64,000 bases of DNA from Flectobacillus longus (lineage in GTDB: Bacteria; Bacteroidota; Bacteroidia; Cytophagales; Spirosomataceae). Under the pieces are notes generated by a model. That model was not told where the DNA came from, ran no database searches, and was given only the letters and a program-made list of their open reading frames with translations. The stretch spans positions 1 to 64,000 of the forward strand of contig NZ_JASHIC010000033.1 in assembly GCF_030056705.1 (NCBI RefSeq), written 5' to 3'. Made by a program: the position numbers and the translations under genes. Positions 41,852-51,296 of this stretch are shown one piece after another; the first letter of the stretch is position 1; every line of letters starts with the position of its first letter.

Positions 41852-43405
41852 TTATTTTTCTCCTAACCAACTTTTTAAAATAGCCTCTTGTTGAGATGTA
41901 ATGGCAGCGGTTTTTCTTGAAACTGTCCATTTATGCGTTGTGTCGTCGGCTTTTACTTCCAAACCAGCGTATCCCAAATAAGTGGCATAATCCAACTCTT
42001 TGGTACTATAAATATAGTCAAATTCTGCACTCAGTGATTGTCCTGCAATCGTTTCACAAGCCTGACGGAATTCGGCATCAGTGAAGCCTCTTTTGAGTTT
42101 TTTGTAATAATAATTATACAAATAGCTCATGACATTGTCTAATGATTTTTGGTTATCAGTTGCATTTCTAATCGCCAAATCAACAATCCAGCCTACTAGG
42201 GGTCCTTTTTCGTAATAAGAAATTGATTTTGACGCATCTTTTCCAGATGTTCCGAAAGGTCCATCTTTCCAAGTGTCATAACTAGCCTGCACAAGGGATT
42301 GATGTAATCTGCCAGGGTTGTTTTGAATATTTGTGATATTTCTGGAAAGATTAGTTAATACCTCTTGCTCGGAGATTAGTCCTGCTCTTTTTACTAATAA
42401 ATACTCATAATACACGGTCAAACCTTCGCTGATCCAAAGCTGATTGGTATGATTCATTTGACTGTAATCAAATGGACCTAACTCAAAAGGACGAATTCTT
42501 TTTACGTTGTAATGGTGAAAATATTCATGTGTCAAAAAGTTCAATATCTTAATTTCAACATCTCTATTGCTTAGTTTTTCGCCTGTAAAACTAACGGTTG
42601 TATTGTTCAAGTGCTCAATACCGCCATTTCCTGGACCGATTCCAATAAAAGTATATTCATTATAAGGAATATCGCCAATAAGCGTTGTAGCCTGTTCAAT
42701 AATTTTTTGAAGCTGGTTCATGAGACGAACTTTGTCGAATTCGCCCATTTTATAACCCACAAAGCGGTGTTTTTTGCCACCAACACTAAATGATGGTAAC
42801 TCATCTAGGCTTCCAGAAAGGATAGGACAGTCGTAAAGTATATCAAAATCGGGTGCAGTAAATTCATGCTTTTTCCCATAAACTGGTGTTAAACCAGTTG
42901 CAACATCTTTCCAAGGTGTTTTTACTTTAATATTTACTGGACTCTGTAGAAATTCGGGTATATACAAAAAAGCTGCTGTCGTAACAACGTAGGCATGAGT
43001 GGTATCCACTACGGCTGCTGCGACAAAATTTCGTTTGGCGGCTACCGAATAGTTGATGGAAAAGGGTGTATTTTTGGGTAAAACTAGTTGCCAAACATTA
43101 TCCCCTTTTTTGGTAAGTGTCAATGCTTTTCCTTTGGCATCTTTAGCCTCGATTTTATTGATTTGTTTGGCGTAAGACATGATTTGATAATACCCTGGCA
43201 TCCATTGAGGCATCGTAAAATCTAAGGTGTCTTTGGGGAATCCAGCGCTACTTAATTCAACGGTAAATGTTTGATTTTGAGGCTTATTAAAATCAATTGT
43301 ATAATTAAATAGTGCTTTTTTAGAAGATTGAGCCATTGCGTTCTGCGAAACTATAAATAATCCAATCAATAAAAGCTTGAAACCCTTTTTGGAATAGTTA
43401 TTCAT
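41852..43405 (-). CDS. M61-family metallopeptidase, PDZ-less
   Basis: 517 residues. Signal peptide to about 25 (QNAMAQ), N-terminal beta domain (about 30-170), and a gluzincin catalytic domain with zinc motif HEYFHHYNVKR (about 288-298) and the downstream WISEGLTVYYEY glutamate (about 324-335). M61 glycyl aminopeptidases usually carry a C-terminal PDZ domain and run to about 600 residues; here the chain ends shortly after the catalytic domain (GYAGLEVKADDTTHKWT), so the PDZ domain is missing or reduced. The enzyme should act in the periplasm. Confidence 0.9.
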   Translation of the reverse strand: MNNYSKKGFKLLLIGLFIVSQNAMAQSSKKALFNYTIDFNKPQNQTFTVELSSAGFPKDTLDFTMPQWMPGYYQIMSYAKQINKIEAKDAKGKALTLTKKGDNVWQLVLPKNTPFSINYSVAAKRNFVAAAVVDTTHAYVVTTAAFLYIPEFLQSPVNIKVKTPWKDVATGLTPVYGKKHEFTAPDFDILYDCPILSGSLDELPSFSVGGKKHRFVGYKMGEFDKVRLMNQLQKIIEQATTLIGDIPYNEYTFIGIGPGNGGIEHLNNTTVSFTGEKLSNRDVEIKILNFLTHEYFHHYNVKRIRPFELGPFDYSQMNHTNQLWISEGLTVYYEYLLVKRAGLISEQEVLTNLSRNITNIQNNPGRLHQSLVQASYDTWKDGPFGTSGKDASKSISYYEKGPLVGWIVDLAIRNATDNQKSLDNVMSYLYNYYYKKLKRGFTDAEFRQACETIAGQSLSAEFDYIYSTKELDYATYLGYAGLEVKADDTTHKWTVSRKTAAITSQQEAILKSWLGEK

Positions 43406-43585
43406 CGAAATTGTACAATTAGAAGGTTAATGAAGGTAAAGGAAACAATTTACTTAATTATTCGATGAAATATACGTTTGGGTTAAAATTCGCTAAGAAT
43501 GGACAATATTTGAATTGATTTATGAAAATGACTGGGCTGAGTGTTTTATCTTTCGAAGAATATTTATTTCTAAACAATCTAATTC

Positions 43586-44116
43586 ATGAAACTTCAAAAA
43601 TTACTCTCAATGATTTGTTTGTTTTTGGCTATTTCTAGCCTTGCAAACGCACAAACATCTAAAGATGAAATGATTAAAGAATGGGAAAGAGCCAAGACCT
43701 ACACTAAGGAATACCTTGATGCAATGCCTGAGTCTGGTTATGCCTTAAAGCCCACACCAGAAATGCGTTCATTTGCTGAACAAATGTTACACTTGACAGA
43801 TGGTAATTATGGTTTTGCGGCAGCAGCTTCAGGCGAAAAAAGTACTTTTGCACCGGGAGAATTAGAAAAGACGACAGATAAGTCTAAAGCAAATGTCTCT
43901 AAAATCGTATTGGATGGATATGATTTTGTGATTAACAGCTTGAAAAAAGTACCAGTAGACAAAATGGGTGAGACAATCAAATTGTTTAATCGTTTTGAGA
44001 TGACTAGAGGTTCAGCCTTTGCTAAATGTTTTGAGCATCAAACACACCACAGAGGTCAAACAACGGTTTATATTCGTTTAGCAGGAGCGAAGCCACCACA
44101 GGAAAAGCTTTTCTAG
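43586..44116 (+). CDS. Exported DinB-like protein
   Basis: 176 residues: a signal peptide (about 1-22, SSLANAQ) followed by a DinB/YfiT four-helix bundle. Likely metal ligands are His in EQMLHLTDG (about 67) and the pair in EHQTHHRGQ near the C-terminus (about 151-156). Most DinB proteins are cytosolic thiol transferases or of unknown function; periplasmic versions are frequent in Bacteroidota. Function unknown. Divergent from the M61 gene. Confidence 0.85.
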   Translation: MKLQKLLSMICLFLAISSLANAQTSKDEMIKEWERAKTYTKEYLDAMPESGYALKPTPEMRSFAEQMLHLTDGNYGFAAAASGEKSTFAPGELEKTTDKSKANVSKIVLDGYDFVINSLKKVPVDKMGETIKLFNRFEMTRGSAFAKCFEHQTHHRGQTTVYIRLAGAKPPQEKLF

Positions 44117-44130
44117 AGCCTTCGTTAATT

Positions 44131-44295
44131 TAGTGAATTATGATTGAGTGAATGAGTGATTATTAATACTGGACAAAAGGGATAAAAGCGATTCAATAGT
44201 TTTGACTTTGTCTCGAATCAGTTATTTCAATTTATCTAGTAATCAATGAAAATAATCACTCATTTACTCAATCTCAAATCACTCAATAATTAGTT
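44131..44295. repeat. Heptad-repeat element 9, long-arm hairpin (GATTGAG / CACTCAT)
   Basis: Block A (44137-44166, units gaattat, gattgag, tgaatga, gtgatta) and block B (44256-44290, units cactcat, ttactca, atctcaa, atcactc, aataatt). Bases 44142-44164 are complementary to 44251-44273 at 22 of 23 positions, the best-preserved pair in the window. Lies between two convergent genes. Confidence 0.8.
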
Positions 44296-44301
44296 TGTAT
44301 G

Positions 44302-45117
44302 TTAAAGGTTCAATGAGAGTAAAGGAACATTACTTTCAGATGCCATCATACGGGTTTTACTTCTATGTACCATAGAGCTCAAAAAGCCGTATTTATACGG
44401 TACCATGACCAATAAATCGGAATTGGTCTCTTTTATTTCATCTTTAATAGATTCGACTACGCTATCAGAAGTTACGTTGTTGTACGAGTAATCGATTCCA
44501 TCCAAACCTGCATAAATACTATCCAAATGCTCGGTATCTACTGCATTGAGTTCGTATTGTTTACGACAAACATAAAATACCTCCACTTTGGCGCCAAAAC
44601 TTCTGGCAACGGATTTTACCCTTTCCAAAATGATACCATGAACGCCTTTGGTGACGTCACAAGCAAATAGAATTTTCTTGATTCCTTCAAATTTTACACT
44701 TTTAGGAATCGCCATGATAGGGTATTTGATTTTGTTGATAACAAGTGTCGTAGTATTCCCCAATAAATCTTGTTCAACCGACTTTTCGGGCATTCCCAAA
44801 ACTAGCATATCGGCGTCATGCGTTACAAAACAGCGATTTAGTTCGTCAGTTATATCACCAGAAGCAATATGAGGAGTTACTTTGATTTGGTATTCTTTTT
44901 CGAGTTTTTGGGCAGCTTCAGCCAACTCTAACTTCGCTAAGGCTAATCCATGATTCATTGAGTTACTTGAAGTACGGGCGTTCAGGGCGTGTATAGACAC
45001 ATTGTGTAGGTTGAACAATACCAACTCCAAGTTTAATGCAGCCGCAGCTTGTGCAGCATATATAGTAGCATTTTCGGCTTCTTCCGAAAAATTCGTTGCA
45101 ACAATCACCTTTTTCAT
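44302..45117 (-). CDS. Tandem-domain universal stress protein
   Basis: 271 residues made of two Usp domains (about 1-140 and 148-271). The first carries the nucleotide-binding-like stretch VLGMPEKSVEQDLLGNTTTL; in the second this loop is not conserved. Usp proteins bind ATP or other small ligands and are induced under growth arrest or stress. Stand-alone gene; no partner. Confidence 0.9.
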   Translation of the reverse strand: MKKVIVATNFSEEAENATIYAAQAAAALNLELVLFNLHNVSIHALNARTSSNSMNHGLALAKLELAEAAQKLEKEYQIKVTPHIASGDITDELNRCFVTHDADMLVLGMPEKSVEQDLLGNTTTLVINKIKYPIMAIPKSVKFEGIKKILFACDVTKGVHGIILERVKSVARSFGAKVEVFYVCRKQYELNAVDTEHLDSIYAGLDGIDYSYNNVTSDSVVESIKDEIKETNSDLLVMVPYKYGFLSSMVHRSKTRMMASESNVPLLSLNL

Positions 45118-45486
45118 AGCCTTGATGTTTTAAGCTTTCTACTCATTTATGGAAAGCAAGTTATGTTGATAAAAAGAACAAAACACTCTTGAAAAGCAGG
45201 TTTTGTATTAACTTTCATCATGGAATATGTGGTTTTGACCCTCTATTTATTAAACGAAATAAGGGCTACTTTCGTTGCAAAATCTAGTTAAAAATAATAT
45301 TATTTTGCTAAAAAATTGAATAAAACGAACTTGTAACTGTTTTGGCTTTTTCGTTGAGGTTGACACCCGTTTGTCGGAAATTTCAGTAATGAATTGGGCA
45401 TTTGACTAAAGCGACATTTTCTCTCTAAAATTAGAGAAGATTATATAGCCTCCTCGTCAACTTTGGCTGGTTTTTTCGAAACAAAA
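45118..45486. other. Spacer without recognised features
   Basis: 369 bp between the USP start and the patatin stop, both on the minus strand. It should contain the USP promoter. A weak hairpin (about 45418-45440) may end the patatin transcript. Nothing else seen. Confidence 0.4.
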
Positions 45487-47352
45487 TTATTCTCTATAAA
45501 ATCTTAATTCTTCTTCAGACATATTTTCGAACATCTTTTTGGCGTGCTGATAGCCAATTTCATAGATTTCATCAAAAGCTTGCCAATTGAGAATACTGTA
45601 TTTGCGTAAATCTGGATTGATATATAGGTCTGTATATTTTTTGGTTTCACTTTGTCGAGCATCGCTGTATAACACTGTGCTATTCAAAATAATAGACATG
45701 AGCAAGGGCATACGGTATTTCTGGTCTTTTTTATTACGAAATCTATCTTTTAGTATTTCCCAACCCGAAGGCATTTTGGTTATAGAGAGTTTGTTGGGTT
45801 TATCAATAAAAAAGTCTACTCCAATAATTTTGGCAACGCCTATTTTATTCATGATATCTGTCGGAAAATTATTGAAAGTACCGCCATCTACCAAGAAATC
45901 ATTGTTGTCAATCACAGGTGGGAAAACGCCCGGAATAGAGCTACTGGCACGCAAATACTTGGTAATAGAGCCTTTGGTATGTAATACTTCTCGTGCTTCA
46001 GTAAAATTACTGGAGACAAAATAGCAGGGAATCCATGTATCTTCGATATTTACCTCCTTGCCAACACTACTGACAATGCTATCCGAAATCATTTTTTCGA
46101 TTCTGTGTCCTTTTATTAATGACACAAAAGGTAATAAAGTATAATCTTTGGTTGGATTGAAAAAGGCTCCTTTTCTGGCATTTTGTCTTGCCATATCAGG
46201 CGAAATATCAAAGGCAACCAATGAGGACATCATAGCTCCAACGCTCGTGCCTCCCACAAAATCTATAGGAATATTAAATTCTTTCAATGCCTGATAAACG
46301 CCCAAATGGGCAAAACCTTTGGCACCCCCACCAGCTAGCACCAAACCAATGGCATTGCCAGAGATAACCCTTGCAAGACGTTGTAAATCAGTAATTAAAT
46401 GGGGGCGGATATGGAAATGTCGCTGAACGTTTCTAATGTTTAACCATTTATCAGTAAAATGCGGTATTCTTGTGGATTCATTATGCAATAATATTAAATT
46501 TTTGACCGCTGGTTTAGCCTGTGTTTTGACGAAAATCTCTTTTTCAAAAGCAGTCAACTCTGGTGAATATTCTGCTGAGGCAAGCAGATAAATTTCGTCG
46601 GCATTCCGAATACAGCGTTTGGTCCATTCTGTGTTAGAACTATCACAGATGTACAACATCAAATCATATTTAGATTCTTGTTCGTCGAGCCATTGACTGA
46701 GTTTGCGATAATGAGTGGTATCACTTTTGGCAGCTTGAGCCAGATTTTCAGTTTCATGGGTATGATTAATGAGGTCAGAAGAAAGTAAAAGTGTTCGACC
46801 TTTTCGTTCGAGATAAGGAAAAAGTTTGTCAATAAAATCACGATGATTGAGTGTAGGAGATATACCCACAAAACAAATATTAACAGGCTTTTTAATACTT
46901 TTTTTGAGTGACTGTGAATTGCGTAGACGATTGATGATAATTTTGGAAACACTCATCGAAATTAGCGGATAAGCTTTCAGGATTTCCTCAAAAAGCGCTT
47001 TTGTGAGTTTTACCAACACGCTATCGCGGGTAGCTACAATACTTGCGCCTCGTGGTTCGCCAGTAAACAATGCCATTTCGCCCACTGTTTCACCTCTGAT
47101 AATTTCTCCTACGGTCAAGTTTTCGCCTTCTGTAGTGGTAATATATGCTCGTAGTCGACCGCTAATAACAAAATACAAGGAATCATCTATCTCGTCTTGT
47201 CGAAACAAGATTTCGCCACCAGCCAATTCTATCCACTCCAATTGCGGTTCGATTAGTCCAAGCATTTGAGTGTCAAATTTGCCAAAAACACTAGATAGAC
47301 TATTTACCAATAAATCATGTTGATAGTCTTTTATTGGATAATTATGTTGCAT
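45487..47352 (-). CDS. Patatin-like phospholipase with cyclic-nucleotide-binding domain (NTE type)
   Basis: 621 residues. Residues about 20-145 form a CAP-type cNMP-binding domain whose phosphate-binding cassette GETVGEMALFTGEPRGASIV keeps both the Glu and the Arg that contact cyclic nucleotides. After a linker region (about 150-330) comes the patatin domain (about 335-510): oxyanion loop AGGGAKGFAHLG, nucleophile elbow GGTSVGAM (Ser about 374) and catalytic Asp in DGGTFNNFP. It cleaves acyl chains from phospholipids or lysophospholipids. No membrane helix. Last gene of a unit with an HD phosphohydrolase and an adenylate-cyclase-like gene, so a cNMP-controlled lipase is plausible. Confidence 0.92.
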   Translation of the reverse strand: MQHNYPIKDYQHDLLVNSLSSVFGKFDTQMLGLIEPQLEWIELAGGEILFRQDEIDDSLYFVISGRLRAYITTTEGENLTVGEIIRGETVGEMALFTGEPRGASIVATRDSVLVKLTKALFEEILKAYPLISMSVSKIIINRLRNSQSLKKSIKKPVNICFVGISPTLNHRDFIDKLFPYLERKGRTLLLSSDLINHTHETENLAQAAKSDTTHYRKLSQWLDEQESKYDLMLYICDSSNTEWTKRCIRNADEIYLLASAEYSPELTAFEKEIFVKTQAKPAVKNLILLHNESTRIPHFTDKWLNIRNVQRHFHIRPHLITDLQRLARVISGNAIGLVLAGGGAKGFAHLGVYQALKEFNIPIDFVGGTSVGAMMSSLVAFDISPDMARQNARKGAFFNPTKDYTLLPFVSLIKGHRIEKMISDSIVSSVGKEVNIEDTWIPCYFVSSNFTEAREVLHTKGSITKYLRASSSIPGVFPPVIDNNDFLVDGGTFNNFPTDIMNKIGVAKIIGVDFFIDKPNKLSITKMPSGWEILKDRFRNKKDQKYRMPLLMSIILNSTVLYSDARQSETKKYTDLYINPDLRKYSILNWQAFDEIYEIGYQHAKKMFENMSEEELRFYRE

Positions 47353-47431
47353 AATTTAAGTTGTTCGATTTGAGATATGTTTGAGTGGACTGTGGGCTTT
47401 GACTTTTATTGAATTGAACCTCACCGTCAGT

Positions 47432-48034
47432 TTATTGGGTGTCTTGTTTTGAGCGTAATTCTACGATTCTTTTATTTTTTTCCTCTGTTCGCTCTTTTTG
47501 GTTTGTTTGGGTGAAATAAGCATGTTTTACCAGAAAATCTATCTGGATTTGCGTCCAATTTTGGTTTGAGTTAAGACGTTCAAAATGCAAAAGTTCCTGA
47601 TGTAAAGTCTCAACAATCGTGTAATAATTGGCTCCTCCCAAATAATCCAAGTCGGCATCACATAATATCTTCGAGAGCAAATTGTCAGGTGATTGTGGTA
47701 TTTTGGTTGCCTTTATCAAATTCTTAATCACTGAAATCTGGGCAGAATTATAGCCACAACTAGGCAAAATTCTCTCTGCAATTTGACAACTAAAATCTTC
47801 GTGATTGTCGTACGAAAGTAAAAAGCCTGAATCATGGAAATAGCAAGCTGTAGCCAATAAAACAAGATTTTCTTCGTCGGAAATACCTTCTGACAAAGCT
47901 ATTTCATGCGCTCGTTTTGCGACCGACAGAGTGTGATTGACATGGTGATAGCTAAAAGTAGGAGAGAGTTCCTTCGTCAATCGTTCTAAAATATATGTTC
48001 GAGCTAATGCGAGGTTCATCGTATTGTATTCCAA
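47432..48034 (-). CDS. HD-domain phosphohydrolase
   Basis: 200 residues. The HD metal motif is complete: His in SYHHVNHT (about 28-31), the HD pair in CYFHDSGF (about 67-68) and a distal Asp in CDADLDYLG (about 128). HD proteins of this kind hydrolyse phosphomonoesters, nucleotides or cyclic nucleotides. A start five codons in (ATG at 48019) is equally possible. It sits between a cyclase and a cNMP-binding phospholipase on the same strand and is 79 bp from the latter, so a role in removing cyclic nucleotide is an attractive but untested idea. Confidence 0.82.
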   Translation of the reverse strand: MEYNTMNLALARTYILERLTKELSPTFSYHHVNHTLSVAKRAHEIALSEGISDEENLVLLATACYFHDSGFLLSYDNHEDFSCQIAERILPSCGYNSAQISVIKNLIKATKIPQSPDNLLSKILCDADLDYLGGANYYTIVETLHQELLHFERLNSNQNWTQIQIDFLVKHAYFTQTNQKERTEEKNKRIVELRSKQDTQ

Positions 48035-48054
48035 ATGTGATAAGTGATATAATT

Positions 48055-48165
48055 AGGCTTTCGGCAATCAGCAATGGGCGGTCAGCAAAATGTTTTTATC
48101 ATTTCATAAGAGATATTGTATTGATATTTAAAAATTTACATTCACAATTCACTACTTACAATTCA
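48055..48165. repeat. Heptad-repeat element 10 (mixed words)
   Basis: Block A: aggcttt, cggcaat, cagcaat, gggcggt, cagcaaa (48055-48089), then ATGTTTTT. Block B: acattca, caattca, ctactta, caattca (48138-48165), overlapping the last codons of the cyclase gene. Here A and B use different word families, so the element looks composite. Confidence 0.6.
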
Positions 48166-49634
48166 GCATTATTGCTGAGTGGTTTTTCAACAAAGTACAT
48201 ATCTATTTCTCCTTTGTGCTTGGCCTGAATTTTTCCCCGATAATGACAAGCGAAATGATTCTGAACAAGCTGATAAGTATTGCCAGAAATATTGATTTTG
48301 CCAACTTCACTTTTGCTTTCCATACGAGAGGCAGTGTTGACAGTATCGCCCCAAATGTCGTAGGCAAACTTTTTGACCCCCACTACGCCTGCTACCAAAG
48401 GACCAGAATGTATGCCAATTCGAATCTCAAAATAAGGTTTGGCTTGGTTTTGTCGTTGTATTTCTCTTTTTTTCATAAAAGCCAATATATCCCATGCTGC
48501 CCTAATTACCTCAATGGGATGTTGGGTGTTGGGAATAGGAATGCCGCCAGCACAGAGATAGGCGTCGCCAATGGTTTTGATTTTTTCGATAGAAGGATAT
48601 TTTTCAAGAATCAAGTCAAAGCCTCTAAAACAATAATCGATTTCTTCAATCAGTTCTTGTGGCGAAAGCTGTTCGCTGATTTGAGTAAAACCTTTAAAGT
48701 CGGTAAACATGACCGTTGCCAACTCGTAATACTGAGTGGTTGCAGTCCCTTTTTCTTTTAATTCGTCAACGAGTTCTGAAGGAAGAATGTTTAGTAACAA
48801 TTCATCCGAACGTTGCATTTCTAGTTCGATGATTTCGTTTTTCTCGGCTAATTTTTGGTTGCTTCTTTTTTTGTTAAAATACAAAATCAAAAGAAAAAGT
48901 ACCAGCAACAAAATACCTGCAACAATTGCTAACATCAGCTTTTGAACGACTTTCTGTTTTTCGAGGGCAAGGTCTTGTATGGCTTTTTCTTGTCGTAAAA
49001 TTTTGATTTTGTCTGCTTGCTTGTCGAGTTGTCTTTGTTTTTTGAGGAGCATCGATTCTTTCTCCGAAATATCCCCACTTAGTTCATTAATGGTTTGTAA
49101 GGAAAGGGCTATTTCGCCTTTTGACTGTTCGACTTCAGCGTTTTTTTGTTCTAGTTCTAAGCGTTTTTTTTCGGCTTCTTCTTTTTGTAAAGCCAATTCT
49201 TCTTGGTCTTTTTTGAGTTCTTCTTCTGCTAAAAGTTGTTGTTTTTGTAATTGTACAATATCATTTCCAATATGTTGGTTGATTTCTTCTAGCAGGTCAT
49301 TAGCCTTATTGCGCTGTTTTCGGGCGGTAGATTTATTGCCAAGTTTGCCATTAACTAATGAAAGTTGCAGATAAGCAAATGCCATTCCTTTTTTGTAGTT
49401 GGCTTTTTCACCCAAACTCAAAGCTTGAGTAGCATAAATCAATGATTCATTGAGGTTATTTTCGAGTTCATATTCTTTTGAAAGATTCAGAAGAATATCA
49501 GTTTTTGGGATTTCTCTAGTTTCGGTTTGCAAACGATTTTTCCAAAGTTCGATGGTTCTATTCTGTGCTATTGAGAATTGAATCGATAAACTGAAAATAA
49601 TAGCGTAGCCGTAGATGAGCGTTTTAGTTTTCAT
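48156..49634 (-). CDS. Class III adenylate/guanylate cyclase with TPR and coiled coil
   Basis: 492 residues. Signal peptide or N-terminal anchor (about 1-23, SIQFSIAQ), TPR-like helices (about 45-125), a long Glu/Lys-rich coiled coil (about 128-225), one membrane helix (about 228-250) and a cytosolic cyclase catalytic domain (about 290-475). Metal aspartates (VMFTDFKGFT, TIGDAYLC), the purine-selecting Lys (EKIKTIGD) and Asp (YDIWGD), and the transition-state Asn/Arg (VNTASRM) are all present, a pattern of active adenylate cyclases. The periplasmic sensor part could detect protein or peptide partners. Upstream of HD and patatin genes. Confidence 0.9.
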   Translation of the reverse strand: MKTKTLIYGYAIIFSLSIQFSIAQNRTIELWKNRLQTETREIPKTDILLNLSKEYELENNLNESLIYATQALSLGEKANYKKGMAFAYLQLSLVNGKLGNKSTARKQRNKANDLLEEINQHIGNDIVQLQKQQLLAEEELKKDQEELALQKEEAEKKRLELEQKNAEVEQSKGEIALSLQTINELSGDISEKESMLLKKQRQLDKQADKIKILRQEKAIQDLALEKQKVVQKLMLAIVAGILLLVLFLLILYFNKKRSNQKLAEKNEIIELEMQRSDELLLNILPSELVDELKEKGTATTQYYELATVMFTDFKGFTQISEQLSPQELIEEIDYCFRGFDLILEKYPSIEKIKTIGDAYLCAGGIPIPNTQHPIEVIRAAWDILAFMKKREIQRQNQAKPYFEIRIGIHSGPLVAGVVGVKKFAYDIWGDTVNTASRMESKSEVGKINISGNTYQLVQNHFACHYRGKIQAKHKGEIDMYFVEKPLSNNAEL

Positions 49635-49746
49635 AATTCGTTCGAAGTGTAGCTTAAATATACTAAAAGGAATTTTATATCAGCCTAAGAAATACGAAAT
49701 TTGCACCTCTAATTATTTTCTCACAAACCTCTAACTGTTTATTTTT

Positions 49747-50691
49747 ATGAATCGTATTGATAGAGTAACAGCCATTTTGATACAGCTTCAATCCAAAAAA
49801 GTGGTAAAAGCCCAAGAGCTTGCAGATAGATTTGAGATTAGTCTTCGCACCGTTTACCGCGATATTCGTACGCTTGAAGAGGCTGGTGTACCTATTATTG
49901 GCGAAGCAGGTATCGGTTATAGCTTGATGGAAGGTTACAGATTGCCGCCCGTGATGTTTACCAAAGAAGAAGCAACGGCATTTTTGACAGCCGAAAAATT
50001 GGTGGAAAAACTTACCGATGAACAAACCCGAAATACCTATCAGTCGGCGCTTTTTAAGGTAAAGTCCGTTTTGAAAATGACCGAAAAAGATTATCTGGAT
50101 ACCATTTCTAATCATATTGAGGTATTGGATAATCCTTATCTTCCCAAACATCACGATGAAAGCAACCATATCCAAACTTTGCTTCAAAGTATAGCCGAAA
50201 GGCGTTGTGTTGAAATGCTCTATTTTGCCAATCATAGTCAAGTCGATAGCCAGCGAATCATTGAACCTGTGGGAATATTCTTACAGGCTACTGCTTGGTA
50301 TTTGATTGCTTATTGCCGTTTAAGGGCGGATTATCGACATTTTAGGATAGATAGAATTAAGGAATTGAAAAATACAAATCTTGGTTTTTCGAGTGAACAT
50401 CCTTCATTGCAGACCTATTTGCCCAAATTTAGTCAGAGGGAGAATCTGACTTTGGTAAAGATATTAGTACAAAAAAATGTATTACGTTATTTTGGAGACC
50501 AGAAATATTATAATGGTTTTGTGGATCAAAAAGATAGAGGTGAAAAAGTAGAAATGACCTTTCTGACGGCTTCTATTAGAGGATTTGCTCATTGGTTTTT
50601 GAACTTTGGTGAATATGCCGAAATCCTAGAACCCATTGAGCTAAGAGGTATGGTAAAAGGGATTGTGCTGAAAATTCTTGAGAAATTATAG
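49747..50691 (+). CDS. YafY-type transcriptional regulator (HTH-11 and WYL domains)
   Basis: 314 residues. N-terminal winged HTH (about 1-60: RIDRVTAILIQLQSKKVVKA ... LADRFEISLRTVYRDIRTLE), central WYL domain (about 140-215, containing the family AWYLIAYCRLR then RHFRIDRIKEL) and a C-terminal extension domain (about 225-314). WYL regulators bind nucleic-acid or small-molecule ligands. It precedes a DinB gene by 105 bp, a common neighbourhood for YafY proteins, and probably regulates it. Confidence 0.92.
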   Translation: MNRIDRVTAILIQLQSKKVVKAQELADRFEISLRTVYRDIRTLEEAGVPIIGEAGIGYSLMEGYRLPPVMFTKEEATAFLTAEKLVEKLTDEQTRNTYQSALFKVKSVLKMTEKDYLDTISNHIEVLDNPYLPKHHDESNHIQTLLQSIAERRCVEMLYFANHSQVDSQRIIEPVGIFLQATAWYLIAYCRLRADYRHFRIDRIKELKNTNLGFSSEHPSLQTYLPKFSQRENLTLVKILVQKNVLRYFGDQKYYNGFVDQKDRGEKVEMTFLTASIRGFAHWFLNFGEYAEILEPIELRGMVKGIVLKILEKL

Positions 50692-50795
50692 ATATTTCAA
50701 AAAAACTAACACACTACTGACATAGGGTTGTCACTATGGGCTTGTTATTTTGTAGTGTTCTCAATTAAAAACAAAATAATCAAACCTTTATTCCC

Positions 50796-51296
50796 ATGAC
50801 TGTATTAGCATTACTCCAGCAAGAGCTTGAAAAAGAAGCACAAACTACTCGTAAGATGTTGAGCATTGTGCCTGCTGACCAATTTGACTGGCAACCTCAC
50901 CCAAAGAGTATGACATTAAGAAGCTTGTCGACTCACGTGGCAGAATTACCCACTTGGGTTCGTATGGTCTTGGAGACAGAGGAGTTAGATTTTGAAAAAA
51001 ATCCTTATTCAGTACCCAAAATTAACACTACTGCTGAGCTTGTTGATTTTTTTGAGAAGAACTTGTTGGATAGCCGTGATGCACTTGCGACTGCTGATGT
51101 AAGTACCTTTGACAAACCTTGGACATTACGTGCAGGAGAAACCATCTATAGTTCTGATCCTAAAATAGATGTGCTTCGAATGACGTTTTCGCAAATTATA
51201 CATCATAGAGCACAATTGGGAGTATTTTTAAGATTATTAAATATCCCTATCCCTGGAAGTTATGGGCCTAGTGCTGATGATATGAGTTTTGCTTAA
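50796..51296 (+). CDS. DinB family protein
   Basis: 166 residues, cytosolic. DinB four-helix bundle with the usual metal histidines: LSTHVAELPTW (about 48), and IIHHRAQLGVFLRLL near the C-terminus (about 132-133). Members of this type (SRPBCC-like small DinB enzymes) may handle thiol-linked substrates, but function is unknown. Ends in a good terminator. Confidence 0.88.
   Translation: MTVLALLQQELEKEAQTTRKMLSIVPADQFDWQPHPKSMTLRSLSTHVAELPTWVRMVLETEELDFEKNPYSVPKINTTAELVDFFEKNLLDSRDALATADVSTFDKPWTLRAGETIYSSDPKIDVLRMTFSQIIHHRAQLGVFLRLLNIPIPGSYGPSADDMSFA

Noticed and set aside
45587-46024. 145-residue frame opposite the patatin gene
   Set aside because: Antisense to the conserved patatin catalytic domain; no recognisable protein.
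45487-49634. Calling the cyclase/HD/patatin genes a CBASS or Pycsar system
   Set aside because: There is no CD-NTase, the cyclase is a sensor-type membrane protein unlike PycC, and NTE-type patatins with cNMP domains are common chromosomal genes. It is kept only as a hypothesis.
49675-50241. 188-residue minus-strand frame opposite the YafY regulator
   Set aside because: The YafY protein has complete HTH and WYL domains; the opposite frame has biased, Phe/Lys-rich composition typical of an antisense shadow.
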